Below the pieces are notes generated by a model. That model saw only the letters and a list, made by a program, of their open reading frames with translations, did no database searches and was not told where the DNA came from. From Zhengitettix transpicula (lineage: Eukaryota > Arthropoda > Insecta > Orthoptera > Tetrigidae), in contig CM073590.1 in assembly GCA_037074705.1 (NCBI GenBank), forward strand, positions 220,626,746-220,690,745: 64,000 nucleotides of DNA. The letters run 5' to 3'. How positions within the stretch are numbered: position 1 is the stretch's first letter; every line of letters starts with the position of its first letter. A program made the position numbers and the translations under genes. This document shows, piece by piece, positions 24,600 through 36,039 of this stretch.

Positions 24600-25347
24600 A
24601 GGACTCAGTATACTTCATCAAAAAACATATGAGTTGGTTCAAATACCGTTGTACGCTGGAATATTGTTGATTAGATTATTCAATAGAAAGGTGGAATCAG
24701 TAAAGGTTATTCGTCACGGGAAAAAAATATTATGAATCATCTGTTCAATGTGGCAGTTTCGTTTTTACGTCACAAATTATGTATAACAATCTACATATCT
24801 AAATAATGTTGCATTTATATATAAATGGACAAATATGCTTCCTTTATGAATAAATAAATAAATGTCTTTGTTTTATCTTCGTTTGTCAGGTTAATCAGAT
24901 TTCGCAGTTAATATTTTCCCCGCTAATTGAATTGGTGTTCTTCTAATTAATATTGATTGTTTCTTAATTTTAGAAATATAATTTGTTATACTCAAAAATT
25001 TGAACTACCGAAGAAAGTGAAAATGTTAAATTGTGAATGTATATGGTGTCAACGTTACTACCATCATGTATAGAAGCACAGAGATCGTATTTTTCAGGAT
25101 TATGCTACCACAAAGCAGATCCGAATGGCACACACACGCGCGCGCACACACAAAGACGCAGATAAAATAACATTTGTAGTCAGAACTCGGTTTATTTGCG
25201 AATCGGTGAATTTCCCGCTTCTTTTAACAAAGCAAACACTCAATGGAGACAGTGGAAGTGGATAAGCAAACATTCCAAGGCTTTGCACCTGAACACATAT
25301 AAATACACGGTCGTGCTAGGAACACGAAGTAATACATTCCACGTCCA

Positions 25348-25378
<31 letters not shown>

Positions 25379-26150
25379 GATTCAGCTTCGTGTGCAACTG
25401 CGGAACACACACAATTCAATCACCTTATGAAGTTGTTTAGTCTGCGGCTGCAGAATAATGTTGGGGTAATGAAGGAATTGGGTTAACTCTGGAAAATCAC
25501 TCTGTCAATCATATTCTCCGCAAGTATCAGAAAAAAGAGGTCTCTGACTGATCCGAATTTTATACATTTCCTCGTAATACTTTAGTTATTAATTTGCCAT
25601 TTTATGATTTGCAGTTTAGTGATCGTTTCGTTGAGGCACACTTTTCTGGGTAAATAAAATATATTACTATAATTGCTACAACCGAATTTCCTATAGTTTT
25701 ATTAAAATTAGATGTCCCTTAGGTATTATTCCCGGCGCGGGAATCAACCAATGAAAACGAGTAAAATGAAGGGCGGGACAAGTAGCGTAGCCGAAAAATC
25801 TCCGTGATTTCTAATTTGCGACCACGTGTATGTGGTAAAAGCATCTTCTTCCACGAGGAAACCACAAGTCACATCTAATTTTAATCGCAGTATAATTATA
25901 TTTTCTATATCCCGCGACCGCTGCCTTGCGTTACTATTCGTGCCCTCAATGTACCTTATTTAATTAAGCCTGTAAATCAAGATGGGTGCATGTAATTGTT
26001 AATGTACTTCAAAGACTTCATAATTTGCGGATATTTTATAAGTCAATTTTGGCATCGTTATTTTATTGTAATACCACATTATGAAGGCTTCGGGACTACT
26101 TTGTAGCACGATGCAGAATCCCGATCAATTAGGATTTTGAAAATATCTTT
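24600..26150. other. No gene recognised; CA/CG microsatellite at 25130-25152
   Basis: Contains two simple repeats (ACACAC-CGCGCG-ACACAC near 25130 and the CT run at 25352). No domain-bearing frame. Confidence 0.45.
25352..25379. repeat. (CT)n microsatellite
   Basis: About 14 CT dinucleotides. Confidence 0.95.
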
Positions 26151-26154
26151 TATT

Positions 26155-26385
26155 AAAGAATATTAGGAAGGTAATAAGAACGATAGACAAATACAGACAA
26201 AAGAAGTGATGACATAAATACCACACCTGAGTTGTGCAGTTGTGTCGCTCTAGACTCTTGCGTTTTTTCTGCACATCCAGAAACGTTGCGTGGTATTTAT
26301 ATCATCAACACTTCTTTTGTCTGTATTTGGCTATCTTTCTTACTATTAATTTTCAATACCAACGTAAATTTTTCATTTTGATATT
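26155..26385. mobile_element. Family B foldback, both core 5' halves deleted
   Basis: Left arm has ATAGACAAATACAGAC and AAGTGATGACATAAATACCA; the right arm mirrors it down to GGCTATCTTTCTTACT. In the right arm TGCACATCCAGAAACGTTGC joins the segment before the core directly to GAAAC, so CTGANGA and most of stem II are lost. The left arm lacks the core as well. A structurally dead derivative. Confidence 0.8.
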
Positions 26386-26659
26386 AGTAAGGTTTGGTGA
26401 CTTTCAGAATCTCTGCGTGTGTTCGGTGGCGCCAAGATTTCGGGATACTAACCTTTGAACACGGTCAATAGGCACGCACCACGTATATAAAATAGGACCA
26501 TAGAACGCGGCAGTTGAGAGCCGTATGAAGCAAGCTAGACGACAAAATTGCCATTGGCCGAAAATTTGGGTCGCAGATATGTATATATATTGTGGAAAAA
26601 TTATTATTTACAAAATCATTGACAAATAGTGGCCTTGTAAAGTAATTGGCGAGTGAGGA

Positions 26660-26750
26660 ATTGAGGTAACTGTAACCACAAAATATTCTCAATCCTTGAC
26701 GCAGCCTGTGGATCAGGGGAATTTTGTTCCTTTAACTTGAGATGTAAAAG
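26660..26750 (+). repeat. Repeat family D, copy 2
   Basis: Weakly matches 11075-11160 in ordered blocks (GAGGTAACTG, TCTCAATCCTTGACGCA, GGGGAATTTT, TTTAACTTGAGAT). Confidence 0.4.
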
Positions 26751-27137
26751 AGATTATATAGTTTGATTGAGGTAACGGCAATTAATATTTTAATAGTTCA
26801 ATTTAAATAATTGGTTGTACTTTAAATTTTTAATAAATTCCTTTTTCAACTCCCCCACGTCTTGATCATCCATACAATTCTGTACTGCACAAAATAGCTC
26901 GAAATCATTATCCGCAACGAGTGAGTATATATTTTACGGCACGTGCCATTAATTTACTTTATTATACATTTGCCTCGAATGCCTTTGCTTGTGTAAAAAT
27001 GTCCATCAAGTTTTGAGCTCGCATGCTGTTCTGAGAAGCATACTTGTAAGATAACTTCGGTCTCCGGCTTGAGAGGTAATATTTTGGGCGGATGAGACCC
27101 GTGGAGGATGGAAGGGACTGCTGAAGGGCAGAGTGGG

Positions 27138-27244
27138 TGACGTCATGAGGACAATTAGCAATTAAGGGACGATGTCCGCGCCTGACGCACGCCGCACTCT
27201 ATCTCGCGAGTATAAAACCTTTGCGTCATCCTCTCTTATCAAAG
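27138..27244 (+). promoter_or_regulatory. Possible TATA promoter with CRE-like site
   Basis: A perfect TGACGTCA palindrome (27138-27145) precedes TATAAAA (27211-27217) in a locally CpG-richer stretch. An initiator-like TCAAAG at 27239-27244 puts the start base about 30 bp after the TATA start, the normal distance. Downstream, an ATG at 27284 opens MTRSRAQSRKRDRSNDLYSK, ending at AAG|GTAAAC (27341-27349), a fair splice donor. This could be a first exon of a host gene. It may equally be chance or an old element promoter; no second exon was recognised. Confidence 0.35.
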
Positions 27245-27344
27245 AAACGCTCTCATCTCCATGATTCACGGCTTTCTTCGCAAATGACTAGATCGAGAGC
27301 ACAGTCACGCAAAAGAGATCGCTCAAATGACTTATATTCTAAGG

Positions 27345-27980
27345 TAAACGACAATTGTGAGAATTTAAGGAAATTTATAAGAAATAAAATAATATTCACA
27401 ATTACAGACCGGACAGGGAAAAATTAATTCAGGAAATAATTTTTATTCAAAAGATAAACAGAAAAAAGCAAAGATTGAAGCATAAACCATATATTTTGAA
27501 CAGTAAAATGTAAATTAATCTTTTGTAATGTTGATCACATAAAAAATTATCCTGAAGTCATATAGACATGGCCGTACAAACTATTCTTCGTGTTTACATG
27601 TTCTATTCTTAGTATAATAGTTGACATTAAAATTTCCGTCAGCTATACGTGTATTTACTGATATATGAAGGTGCCACATATGTTAGATACGTGATATATG
27701 ACGATATTGATATTTAAATTTAAAGCAATATTTAACTAAGCCACTCCGTTATTCAATAATAATAAAATGTGTATATAATACAGAAATATTCCAAATAAAT
27801 GAGTACATGCTGAACAATAAATTTTATATTATATTCCTGACACAAACACTGATATAATGAGAATTTGATAGCATAGGGGAATGGTGTTCCCGAGGAGAAA
27901 GTATCATACCATCCTGTACGATTCAGAATCTCCCTCGACTGGAAATTATTATGATATAAAACTAAATGTAGATTACGACC
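27345..27980. other. No gene recognised
   Basis: AT-rich. If the promoter above is real, this would be intron sequence. Confidence 0.4.
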
Positions 27981-27984
27981 ATTA

Positions 27985-28110
27985 ACAGAAAATATATTTT
28001 AAAAATTTGTGTTTAAAATGACAACAACGTTTCGGTACACATTTGTACCTTCTTCATGTATTTTATTGTAAGAATGTTATAATTTTAGAGAAATAATAAA
28101 ATTTATTTAA
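27985..28110 (-). mobile_element. Family F Penelope-like end, single arm
   Basis: Matches the left arm of the foldback at 34165 (ACCATTAACAGAAAA..., AACGTTTCGGTAC). The minus-strand core at 28026-28057 has a perfect GGTAC-aaatgt-GTACC stem followed by GAAACGTTG; the first core base is changed (ATGAAGA). Confidence 0.7.
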
Positions 28111-29185
28111 CGTAATCCTTCGGAAATGCTACACATTAAAACAACGGAAAACACTAAATTTTGAATATGATACCATAAAATTAATCAATATTTATAACAC
28201 ATTATTTTTTAACGTTACTTTGTATTTTGGAGAATTTTTTGTTATGAATCTGTGATGAAATAATTTCTTGTTAATTCACTATACCACTTTGGACAGAAAA
28301 ATACCATAAGTTTTCTACTTTACTTTTATTCTTGACACAGTTTAGTCTGAAATTATGCTTAAACTTGGTTAATAATAGGAATAAAAGATGTTTCAAATTT
28401 ATTAACTTTACCGGTGAAGAAAAGGTATTTTCTGAGTTGTATATTGTCATTTTGATATAGTGTGATAACTTCAAAAAAATTGTAATACCTAAAAATACTT
28501 CTGATTTATTATTAAAATAGTTAAATTAATTAATTTCTCCGTAGTTACAACCAGTTAGAGGAAAAATATGAACTCATGATTTGTTGTTATTATTTAAACT
28601 GATTTTTTCAAAGTATTTGTTTTAATTATTGATTTATTGGTAGTAAACTGCATTTTTTTCTAATAATAAAAAGAAATAAGTAAAAACAAAAATTATTTTT
28701 TCGCGTTGTGCGACTAATTGAATTTTAAATGCACAACCCGATTTGTATTATAATTATTCTCTACAAATAATACAATTATTAGTATTTTCCACATTATATA
28801 TACAAGTAGAATTTGAATGAAAAAGAGTGGGGGAGTAAACAAGTGGGAAGGGGTGGTAAAAGCTTGAAAATGATAAAGAAAATAACAAAGCAAAATAGTT
28901 AACGCGAGTGCTTAAAACGAAAACTCCAACAGTAAAATTAAACTTATAGCCTTCAATTTAAAGAATTCTGAGTATCAGCAGAGAACATTTGCCATGGATC
29001 AATGGAATGCTCCTTATTATTATAAGAAATATTATTTTAATCGGTTTTGATAATAGAATATCATTGATAAAATCCCATATAACATTCTATAACTATACGA
29101 GATTTTATCCTAATCCTATGGTTATTTGCAGAAGTCGGTATGTGGAAATCTGAGACTATTAAAAGCTGGTCTCTTCTCGAGTTTC
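28111..29185. other. No gene recognised
   Basis: Very AT-rich; open frames lack domains. Confidence 0.45.
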
Positions 29186-29189
29186 TTGA

Positions 29190-29330
29190 ATTACGTGACG
29201 AAAGCAACAAGGATTGCAGAAATGTTGTGTGGTATATATTTAGAACTTATTATTGTCTGTTATTTGGATACTTATTCATCTAATTATAATATTGTTAACA
29301 CGGACGTTTTATATTTTCTTTTTCATAAAT
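29190..29330 (+). mobile_element. Family B element, single plus-strand arm
   Basis: GTGACGA at 29195, then GCAA-caagga-TTGC and GAAATGTTGTGTGGTATA. The stem differs from the usual GGGA/TCCC on both sides in a compensating way. Downstream the family end TATTTGGATACTTATTCATC is recognisable though diverged. Confidence 0.7.
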
Positions 29331-29467
29331 GAATTTAAATTAAAAGTTATCTTAAAAATCATAAATTATATAATTATTCATTGCCAATTTTGTCATAAAA
29401 ATATGTTAGTTAATATAAGTTACATTTAATATTTAATGATATTAAACTTGTAATACAAGTAAAACAC

Positions 29468-29500
29468 AACTTTTCGTCGAGACATTTGGGACTTCGTCAG
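29468..29500 (-). ncRNA. Hammerhead-like core, separate family
   Basis: The minus strand reads ACACCTGACGA, an unpaired A, GTC-loop-GAC, then GAAAAGTTGTGT. ACAC before and GTGT after can form a 4-bp stem I. GAAAC is changed to GAAAA. Neighbouring sequence is not family B. Confidence 0.5.
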
Positions 29501-29837
29501 GTGTAACATAACCATTCCTAAAGTAAATAGGAGAATTAAATTTGTTGCAAAACTGTGAAAAATAATGCAAATTATACATTACAATGATTTAATATTGATA
29601 TTTTAAGAGTCGGAAAAATAACTTAGAATAAAATAAAACTAGAGCAATATACGTCCCAGCTTTCATAGTTAATGTTAACCGCAGATGATTACATTTGAAT
29701 ATAATGTAAATAGTTTGGACCTTCTTACAAAACAATATACGCTGAAGGAATGAAAGTAAAAAAATAACATCACTTAACGTTTAAAGCAGCGAAAAAAAGT
29801 GAAAACAATTTGAAAACTAAAATGTAGTAAGTTCGTT

Positions 29838-30140
29838 TTGAAAATTAATCATAAGATAAAGTAGCCAAATACAGAGAAAAGAAGTTATGGCATAAATACC
29901 ACGACGTCTCTAGAAACTTTGTTCCTTACTTCAGGTGCTAAATAACAGAAAAGCGATACAACCTCAAACTACAGTTGACAAACTCAAAAGCCTTTTTAAG
30001 ATTCGGAAAAATAATTTACATTAAAAAAACATTTTTAGTAGTATGCGATTGTGCATTTTAGCACCTGAAGAAAAAACAAAGTTTCCAGAAACTTTATATC
30101 ACTTCTTTTATCTGCATTTAATTATTTTATCTTATTAACA
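29838..30140. mobile_element. Family B foldback, diverged
   Basis: Left arm with TAGCCAAATACAGAG and a minus core at 29902-29934 (CTGAAGT, GGAA-loop-TTCT, GAGAC). Right arm with a plus core at 30065-30094 (CTGAAGA, then AAAA-loop-TTCC, GAAACTTT). Ends mirror as ATCATAAGATAAAG and ATTTTATCTTATTA. An older copy than those at 33.9 and 46.6 kb. Confidence 0.75.
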
Positions 30141-30261
30141 ACAATTTGTAAAGGTCGATATACAATCTAATCACAATAATACGCAATCATAAACATAATT
30201 TAAATTTATTAACAATAATTGAATTTTAGTAAGACCTATTATTAAGCATAGATTAAGCATT

Positions 30262-30365
30262 AGATAAAGATGTAACAAAATAACAGACAAATTTAAGTGA
30301 TGAAATAAAAACCACACAACATTTCTGGAATGCTTGTTGCTCTGATGGTGATTCCAAGACGTAAG
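30262..30365 (-). mobile_element. Family B element, single diverged arm
   Basis: Shows ACAGACAAATTTAAGTGATG, AAACCACACAACATTTCTGG and a decayed minus core at 30316-30347. Confidence 0.65.
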
Positions 30366-30379
30366 AAACCGCACAAATA

Positions 30380-31350
30380 ATTATTAGACCTATATATTTA
30401 TTATAGACGGTTTATATTTTACAATTTATAACATGAATTTCGCTGATTATTCTAGGCAAATAATTTCTCTCTTTATCAAGAATTTACACATTAATCTAGT
30501 CAATCTTATGGTTATTGAAGTAGTCATGTTTAGTTATAACAGAATATTTTTGTACGAGATGTTTCAAATGTCAAAAATTTCCAATTGGCGTTGAGTTTAC
30601 TCGATTTTAGTAAGAGTAAGGTATTTTTCCATCATATTTTTCGAGCAGTGCAAACTTATCGTCACCGCGTTTTAAGTTTGTGATAATGTAATCGTAAATA
30701 GTGCTAAGGTCACACACCGTAGAGAAGTAATTAAAAGTGTTTTCCCTGCTGTAGCGCTAAGAAATGCGCAACGAGACGAAATTAACCGAGCTTCGCTAAT
30801 GGGCTTCAGGTTTTGAAGCAGACCTACTCTTAAATCCCTCAGCTGCCCTTCAAGGTCGCGGCCACAAATCCCTTCATAAATCTTCCCTCCCCAACGTCAA
30901 ATTTCATTCGTCCACCAGTTGTGGTTACTCAACGAGAAAAACAGCAAACGGTCTCCTTATCCTTATAAAAAAAAGCCGCGGAATATTAGCAACTCTTTCT
31001 GGTGACTTTTCGACTCTTTCCAACGCACACCGCTTTATCTGTGTTTGTGTATTATGTTCCTTGTTCGAACCGACCCTTGGACAAATATGTGTAGAGTAGC
31101 CACACCCTATGTGCTTTAGAGTTTTAGTGTGTATATATCTTTCAACATACACAGACTATCACGATGACGAGTTATTACTCGTACACAAGTTAAACACATT
31201 TTTTTTACCTAGAAAGAAAAGGTTGCAACTATTTAATTCTCGCTTTCCGCAAAAAACAAATTAGTCAGCAAAGCGTTTTGAAAAAGTTCCACGAAGAGAA
31301 ACAAAATTCCCGAAAGATAGTCTCACTTATTCTACTTGCGTTCTGCGACA
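30380..31350. other. No gene recognised
   Basis: Short frames only. The 30720-31150 part is somewhat GC-richer than its surroundings. Confidence 0.4.
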
Positions 31351-31352
31351 GT

Positions 31353-31438
31353 AAAATTGCAAAATACCGTGGAACTTCGAAGTAGTGTGTAAATTAAAAT
31401 TGCAAAATACCGTGGAACTTCGAAGTAGTGTGTAAATT
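31353..31438. repeat. Exact 43-bp tandem duplication
   Basis: Two head-to-tail copies, 31353-31395 and 31396-31438, each starting AAAATTGCAAAATACCG and ending GTGTGTAAATT, with no difference that I can see. Surrounding sequence is single-copy in this window. Confidence 0.95.
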
Positions 31439-31613
31439 CGAAATATCCATATATTTAAATTAATAAGTTATCTCTAAACTGGGCATTTAACCAATATTCA
31501 TTCGTAAATAAGGATGTACAGCACTGAATTTGTATATTATTAATATTAGATGAGTATATTCATAATGGGCTGAAAGATCCTGTTTTTATTACGGTAAAAA
31601 GGACTGTTGACGT

Positions 31614-31923
31614 TGATGAGCAGAAAAAACCAAAAACAGTCTCCAAGTTTTTAATTTTATTAAATAATTAGTCGGAAGCTTTCAACTCTTTTTTTTAAAA
31701 TCATCCTTCTTGTCCTATAATTTAAATCACAAGAACTTTAAAAACTATTAATACCTATAGGTACTTAGTCACTACTATAAAACTATGTTGTTTATTCAAC
31801 AAGGTCTGTTCTAAAACTAAAAGGACAAGAAGGATGATTATAACAAAAGAGTTGAAAGCTTCCGACTAATGATTTAACAAAATTAAAAACTTGGAGACTG
31901 TTTTTGGTTTTTTCTGCTCATCA
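31614..31923. mobile_element. Family M foldback, ~100-bp arms
   Basis: The left arm (31614-31715: TGATGAGCAG ... TCATCCTTCTTGTCC) is mirrored at 31823-31923 with few differences around a ~107-bp unique centre. The arm contains GTCGGAAGCTTTCAACTC and the end AACAGTCTCCAAG. Related single arms occur at 43350 and 57380. No GAAAC core is preserved in these arms. The class is inferred to be Penelope-like from layout only. Confidence 0.8.
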
Positions 31924-31963
31924 GCTCTTGTTTTCTTAAAAATAAATGGTTGACTGACAATAG

Positions 31964-32335
31964 ACCTTGAGCATACGGTAACAGTTGTTCGCTATTCCCA
32001 TTGGAATAGTCGGCCAGCTGCCTCCTAAACTGGTCGAGGCACGGAGAAGGGAATGCTGCGTCCGCACAGCAAACTCCTCTCCCGCTATCGGAAGGGCGTG
32101 GGACAAGTACTCAATGCCCGACCTACCCGATGCAGGTTTTTCTAGGGTTTTCCCTGCATTTCTTTAGGCGAATGCCGGGTAGGATCCTTAAATATAGCCC
32201 GGGGGCTCTAGTAACCCTTGGCTACCTTTCTCTACCCTTCCGCATCCCTCCTTTCAAATCCCTTCCTATGCTATGAAAGGGGAGTTGTCCAACGTGGATT
32301 ACCCTCATGTAGCCTGTTGCCCTAAAAAAGAAAAA
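31964..32335 (+). mobile_element. Family A retroposon, modestly 5'-truncated
   Basis: Begins within the unit at AGACCTTGAGCATACGG and includes GGAATAGTCGGCCAGCTG, GGCGAATGCCGGGTAGGATC and CATGTAGCCTGTTGCCCT with an A-rich tail broken by a G. It lies 40 bp from the foldback at 31614-31923. No clear target duplication. Confidence 0.85.
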
Positions 32336-32879
32336 AGTGGATTTTTTGTCTCATTGATGACCTATAGTGAGGGCTTTCCTTTTAATAGACTATATATAAT
32401 AAACTGGTCCGTATAGGCGGTTTCTTCAGCACTGAATTTATTTTTACAAAAAGGAGAACAGTACTCGGAAAAAAAATTCCGGAATCATTTAACCTTATAC
32501 AGTCAATTAATTGAAATTTTTCAAAGAAGCTAGAGACAGCTGTAATGCAGAACTTAATCTGTAAACTCTGAAAGCACGTTTAGTTATTGAAAAAAAAAGC
32601 TTCATTTACGCTGGTTTCTTCCTGAAGATACCTATGAAGATCACGCCTACGATGACGAGAGAATCGGTTTCAAGTTGTTCTTTCTCCTCTCCACCTTTCA
32701 TGTTCCACACGCCTGCTAAAATGTCTTTATCCTGAAATCTCCCCCCACACGCTGTCATATTCACATCCACGGTGAGGTATTCACCAAATATAACACCTGT
32801 ACTGTAATTTAGCGATCGTACATTATGTACTTCCCGTGGTATTAATAATTCACTCAGCCACTTCTGAACAAAAACTTCG
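32336..32879. other. Unassigned; part of a 140-codon minus-strand frame
   Basis: A minus-strand frame, 33028-32606, overlaps the SINE in its first part. Its last ~90 codons end with a hydrophobic stretch (SLVIVGVIFIGIF) followed by RKKPA. It resembles a membrane anchor plus basic tail, but I cannot place it in a family and do not call it a gene. Confidence 0.3.
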
Positions 32880-33025
32880 AGCTGACCTCGTCGCATCACA
32901 GAGGTCCAGGGTTCGAATCCCGGCGTGGGCACGGATGTGCGTGTGTTTACATACTCTCGATAATTAGTCCTCCGACAAAGAAATTCAAGGCAGTACAAAG
33001 TCGCTAATGACCCTACCAGTTGATG
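32880..33025 (+). repeat. tRNA-derived SINE
   Basis: A perfect B box GGTTCGAATCC (32910-32920) is followed by CGGCGTGGGCACGGATGTG, a common layout after the tRNA part of insect SINEs. The A box is not clean. Tail limit is a guess near 33025. Confidence 0.65.
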
Positions 33026-33039
33026 CAAGTGTAATAAAT

Positions 33040-33860
33040 TAAGTAAAAAAAACCTTCGAATTGAAAAAATACATGCGCTATTTTCGCAATGCTTTCATTC
33101 AAAATTCAAGGAACCGAGAAATTTTTAATTCCTCATCAGTTCGAATTAAAAACGTTCGAGTTATCAAAGTTCCACTTTATGCTAACGTGAATTGGAAGAA
33201 GTTTAGTAAGCAGATAACTGCGTATAAAATCTAAAGAAATACGAAATTGTTACAAATTGATAAATCACAAATTGGAGTACGACTAGGATAATGGGACGAT
33301 TTTCGTCAAAATCGTCTGAGATCCGACCAAAAATATTGTACCCATATTATATTTATAATGCGACAAATTTCAGGGATTCTTCATACTGTTTTTTTTCATC
33401 AGAATGATTCAAGACTGAAACGATAACTATTACAATATACTTATGAAAGGATTAATTTCTTTAAGATATTTAAACAGCAGTGGAACAAGAAAATCGGAGA
33501 ATCAACTACTGGGCGTTAATCTCTATCCGAGAAATTTGGTGTCTTCAAAATTGGAAAGTAACAGGTGTTCCCACGTGATTAATGGTGGACAGAAAACTCA
33601 ACCTGGACAGGCAGATGGCTATTCTGTAAAGCTAATAAATTAAATAATTGGTTAACGATGTTGAAGGGTGATTTTGCTGAATGAGATACAAGGATATGAT
33701 TCTGAAGAGGGAGAAACAAGATGATGTGAAAAGGAGTTCATCTAGGAGTATATAGAGTAGAATATATAATCGAATATGTATAAAAGTTGCGTTACTTCAA
33801 TCGTGTCAGTTTCTTAAATATTTTAAAATTCTTTTTAATGATTAAAATGAAATACTTTAC
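33040..33860. other. No gene recognised
   Basis: AT-rich sequence with a domain-free frame at 33443-33643. Confidence 0.45.
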
Positions 33861-33864
33861 GTCT

Positions 33865-34118
33865 GATTGAAAATAATGAATAAGAAAGATAGCCAATTCA
33901 GATAAAAAGGGTAATATAAATACCACACAGCGTTTCTGGGATCTTTATTCCTTTCGTCAGGTGCTAAGAAGATCCTAGAGAAACACACTGACAAGTGCAG
34001 TTGTGTTTCTCTAGGCCCTTCTTAGCACTTGACCAAAGGGCCAAGGATCCCAGAAACGCTGTGTGGTATTTATATTACCCTTTTTATCTGAATTGGCTAT
34101 CTTTCTTATTCATTATTT
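33865..34118. mobile_element. Family B foldback, well preserved
   Basis: Two ~120-bp arms pair almost completely around a short centre (GACAAGTGCAG). Each arm runs from AATAATGAATAAGAAAG through GATAGCCAATTCAG and AATATAAATACCACACAG to the core. Cores: minus 33929-33960 (CTGACGA, GGAA-loop-TCCC, GAAACG) and plus 34029-34060 (TTGACCA, GGGC-loop-TCCC, GAAACG). The two arms share private changes (CAGCGTTTC, AATTCAG), which shows that one arm was copied from the other or both from one recent source. Confidence 0.9.
33929..33960 (-). ncRNA. Hammerhead-like core (family B)
   Basis: CTGACGA and GAAAC are exact. GCAC before the core and GTGT after GAAACGCT can form stem I. Confidence 0.55.
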
Positions 34119-34159
34119 TAAATGATTTCTGATTTTACGTATATTTTTAATTATATAAA

Positions 34160-34490
34160 ATAAAATGTATTTTATGACCCATAACAGAAAAATTATTTGA
34201 AACATTCAGTTTATGATAACGTTTCGGTACTGGTTAAGACTTGACCGAAACGTTATGTAGTGAAACTTGAAATTATAAACGTTCATTCAGCCCGACTATG
34301 AAGTTAACTTGTTTCCTGTGCCCGCGGAAACTAAGTGAACAATTTATAATTTCAAGTTTAACTAATTTTACTACATAGTTTTTCAGTGAAGTCACAACCT
34401 GAAGAAGGTACAAGTAGGTACTGAAACGTTGTTATTACGAAATGATTTTAAAAATAATTATCTGTTATTGGTCATAAAATACATTTTGTT
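34160..34490. mobile_element. Family F foldback
   Basis: Outer arms mirror each other (ATTTTATGACCCATAACAG on the left; its complement near 34460-34485). Inner arms pair as GAAACTTGAAATTATAAA with TTTATAATTTCAAGTTT. The plus core at 34399-34430 is CTGAAGA, A, GGTAC-aagtag-GTACT, GAAACGTTG. On the left AACGTTTCGGTAC remains but the CTGANGA side is replaced by a second inverted GAAACGTT, so the left core is rearranged. Confidence 0.85.
34399..34430 (+). ncRNA. Hammerhead-like core (family F)
   Basis: CTGAAGA and GAAAC are exact, with a 5-bp stem II (one G-T pair). AAC before and GTT after can form a short stem I. Confidence 0.6.
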
Positions 34491-34499
34491 CTATATATT

Positions 34500-35745
34500 G
34501 TTGTTACAATTGATATCCAAAAATTAATTAATAACAGAATATAATTTGCCTTTGTATTATTGCAGTAAATTCATACGTTTAGTTGATAGTACTCGACTTA
34601 AATTCTTACGAAAACTGACTTTAAGAGCTTCCCTCACCTCTCTTACACAAGTACTTTAATTGAATTAATTATTTTTTATTCTCAATGCACGTTATTTTAT
34701 GCGCATTCCCCTCTTAATTTATTGCAATACTTTTTCTTTATACTTAATATACTCTGGAATATTTGTTATATTACACTTAGGTAGCCTAAATACAGAAGGG
34801 AATTGCGGTTTAAATCTTCTGTTGATGCATTAGAATATTGGCCTGTAAAACGTTCCTACAAATTCAGCTTTCTATAGAACTATGGTAAATATTGTTTCAC
34901 GCATAATTATAATGCCAACGATTCGAATTAGCAACGAAGCCTCTACATGTAGGCGGGTGGTGGAAAGGAGAGTTCAGCAGAAACTACTAACGTCTACATA
35001 AATTCTGCCAACGTTACAGGAGGAAAGAATGCGTCTTGCGACGAAATGTGTTGACGGGCTCCTTAGTCTGCGAAAGACGATACTGCGTCGTTGGAAGTGT
35101 GTCGTCACAGGCGAATACTACGGTAGCTTTCTTAGCAATCTGCTCACTCTCCCTCACATCAGACTCATTAGTATATATCCATTACAATTAAGGATAGTAA
35201 TGACAAATATTTATCGTCTATTTTGTTTATCGATGCTTCCTGACTTATACGGTCAATGCTTTTGAATGTGGTAAATTGAGGCATCCTTCACACGAGTCAA
35301 TAATATTGTTCATTCTCAGTTAGCATTCTACAAGATGGCTTAGTTTTATATTTTACAGAATTTTCATTGTTTCCTATGCGCCATTGTCGTGGCGACACGG
35401 CTTTTTAGTATTCCAAGTAGTTTTTGCATTTAAGTTTCCCCCTTCTGGCGTAAGTTAGAATAACACTGAAAAGATTCAAACTATATATATTGTAATATAC
35501 ACAAATGGAGGTCTTGCAACGATTTCTCAGTGAGTGCCTGTGAAAAAAAGTGTGGGTCAAAAGCTGGTTGGAAAGTAATTAGAGGCACGGACATGGAGAA
35601 CTACTCTGAAAACTCATTGAAGTCCCGGATGATTACCGATTTTTTTTGGAGGATAACTATTTCAGAATTTAATTTCATTGTTTTGGCCACTAATAAAATG
35701 ATGCGGGATAATGCGAAATATACCCCTTACAGTTATAATAATATT
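34500..35745. other. No gene recognised
   Basis: AT-rich; frames at 35029-35265 and 35530-35766 lack domains. Confidence 0.45.
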
Positions 35746-35751
35746 GACAAC

Positions 35752-35860
35752 CTGAAAAAGTACTAAAGGAGGACGAAACGTCGTAAAATTAATTTTTGTT
35801 AATTAAATTATAATTTTCTGATCCAAAGTCGTATATTTATTCATCTATAATACTGACAAC
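35752..35860 (+). mobile_element. Family K Penelope-like end
   Basis: CTGAAAA (one core change), an unpaired A, GTACT-loop-AGGAC, then GAAACGTCGT. The following AAAATTAATTTTTGTTAAT is shared with 52217-52260. Confidence 0.65.
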
Positions 35861-36039
35861 ACTTCAATAGGGCTTGAATGAAAATATAATCTTTTTAATT
35901 TTCGTCAGTATGTTTTTGTCAATATTATTTTTACAATATATCCCAAAGAATATCAATATATTAATGATATGGTAATTTTATCTGAATCAGTAGAAAATTT
36001 GGAATACTTGCTAAAATGAAAAATAAAAATAATATCCCA

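Noticed and set aside
26234..26458. Open frames inside family B foldbacks (also 46474-46710)
   Set aside because: They follow the inverted-repeat sequence and are not conserved as proteins between copies.
32606..33028. 140-codon minus frame with a C-terminal membrane-like segment
   Set aside because: The first third is the complement of a SINE, and the rest could not be placed in any family. Kept only as a note.
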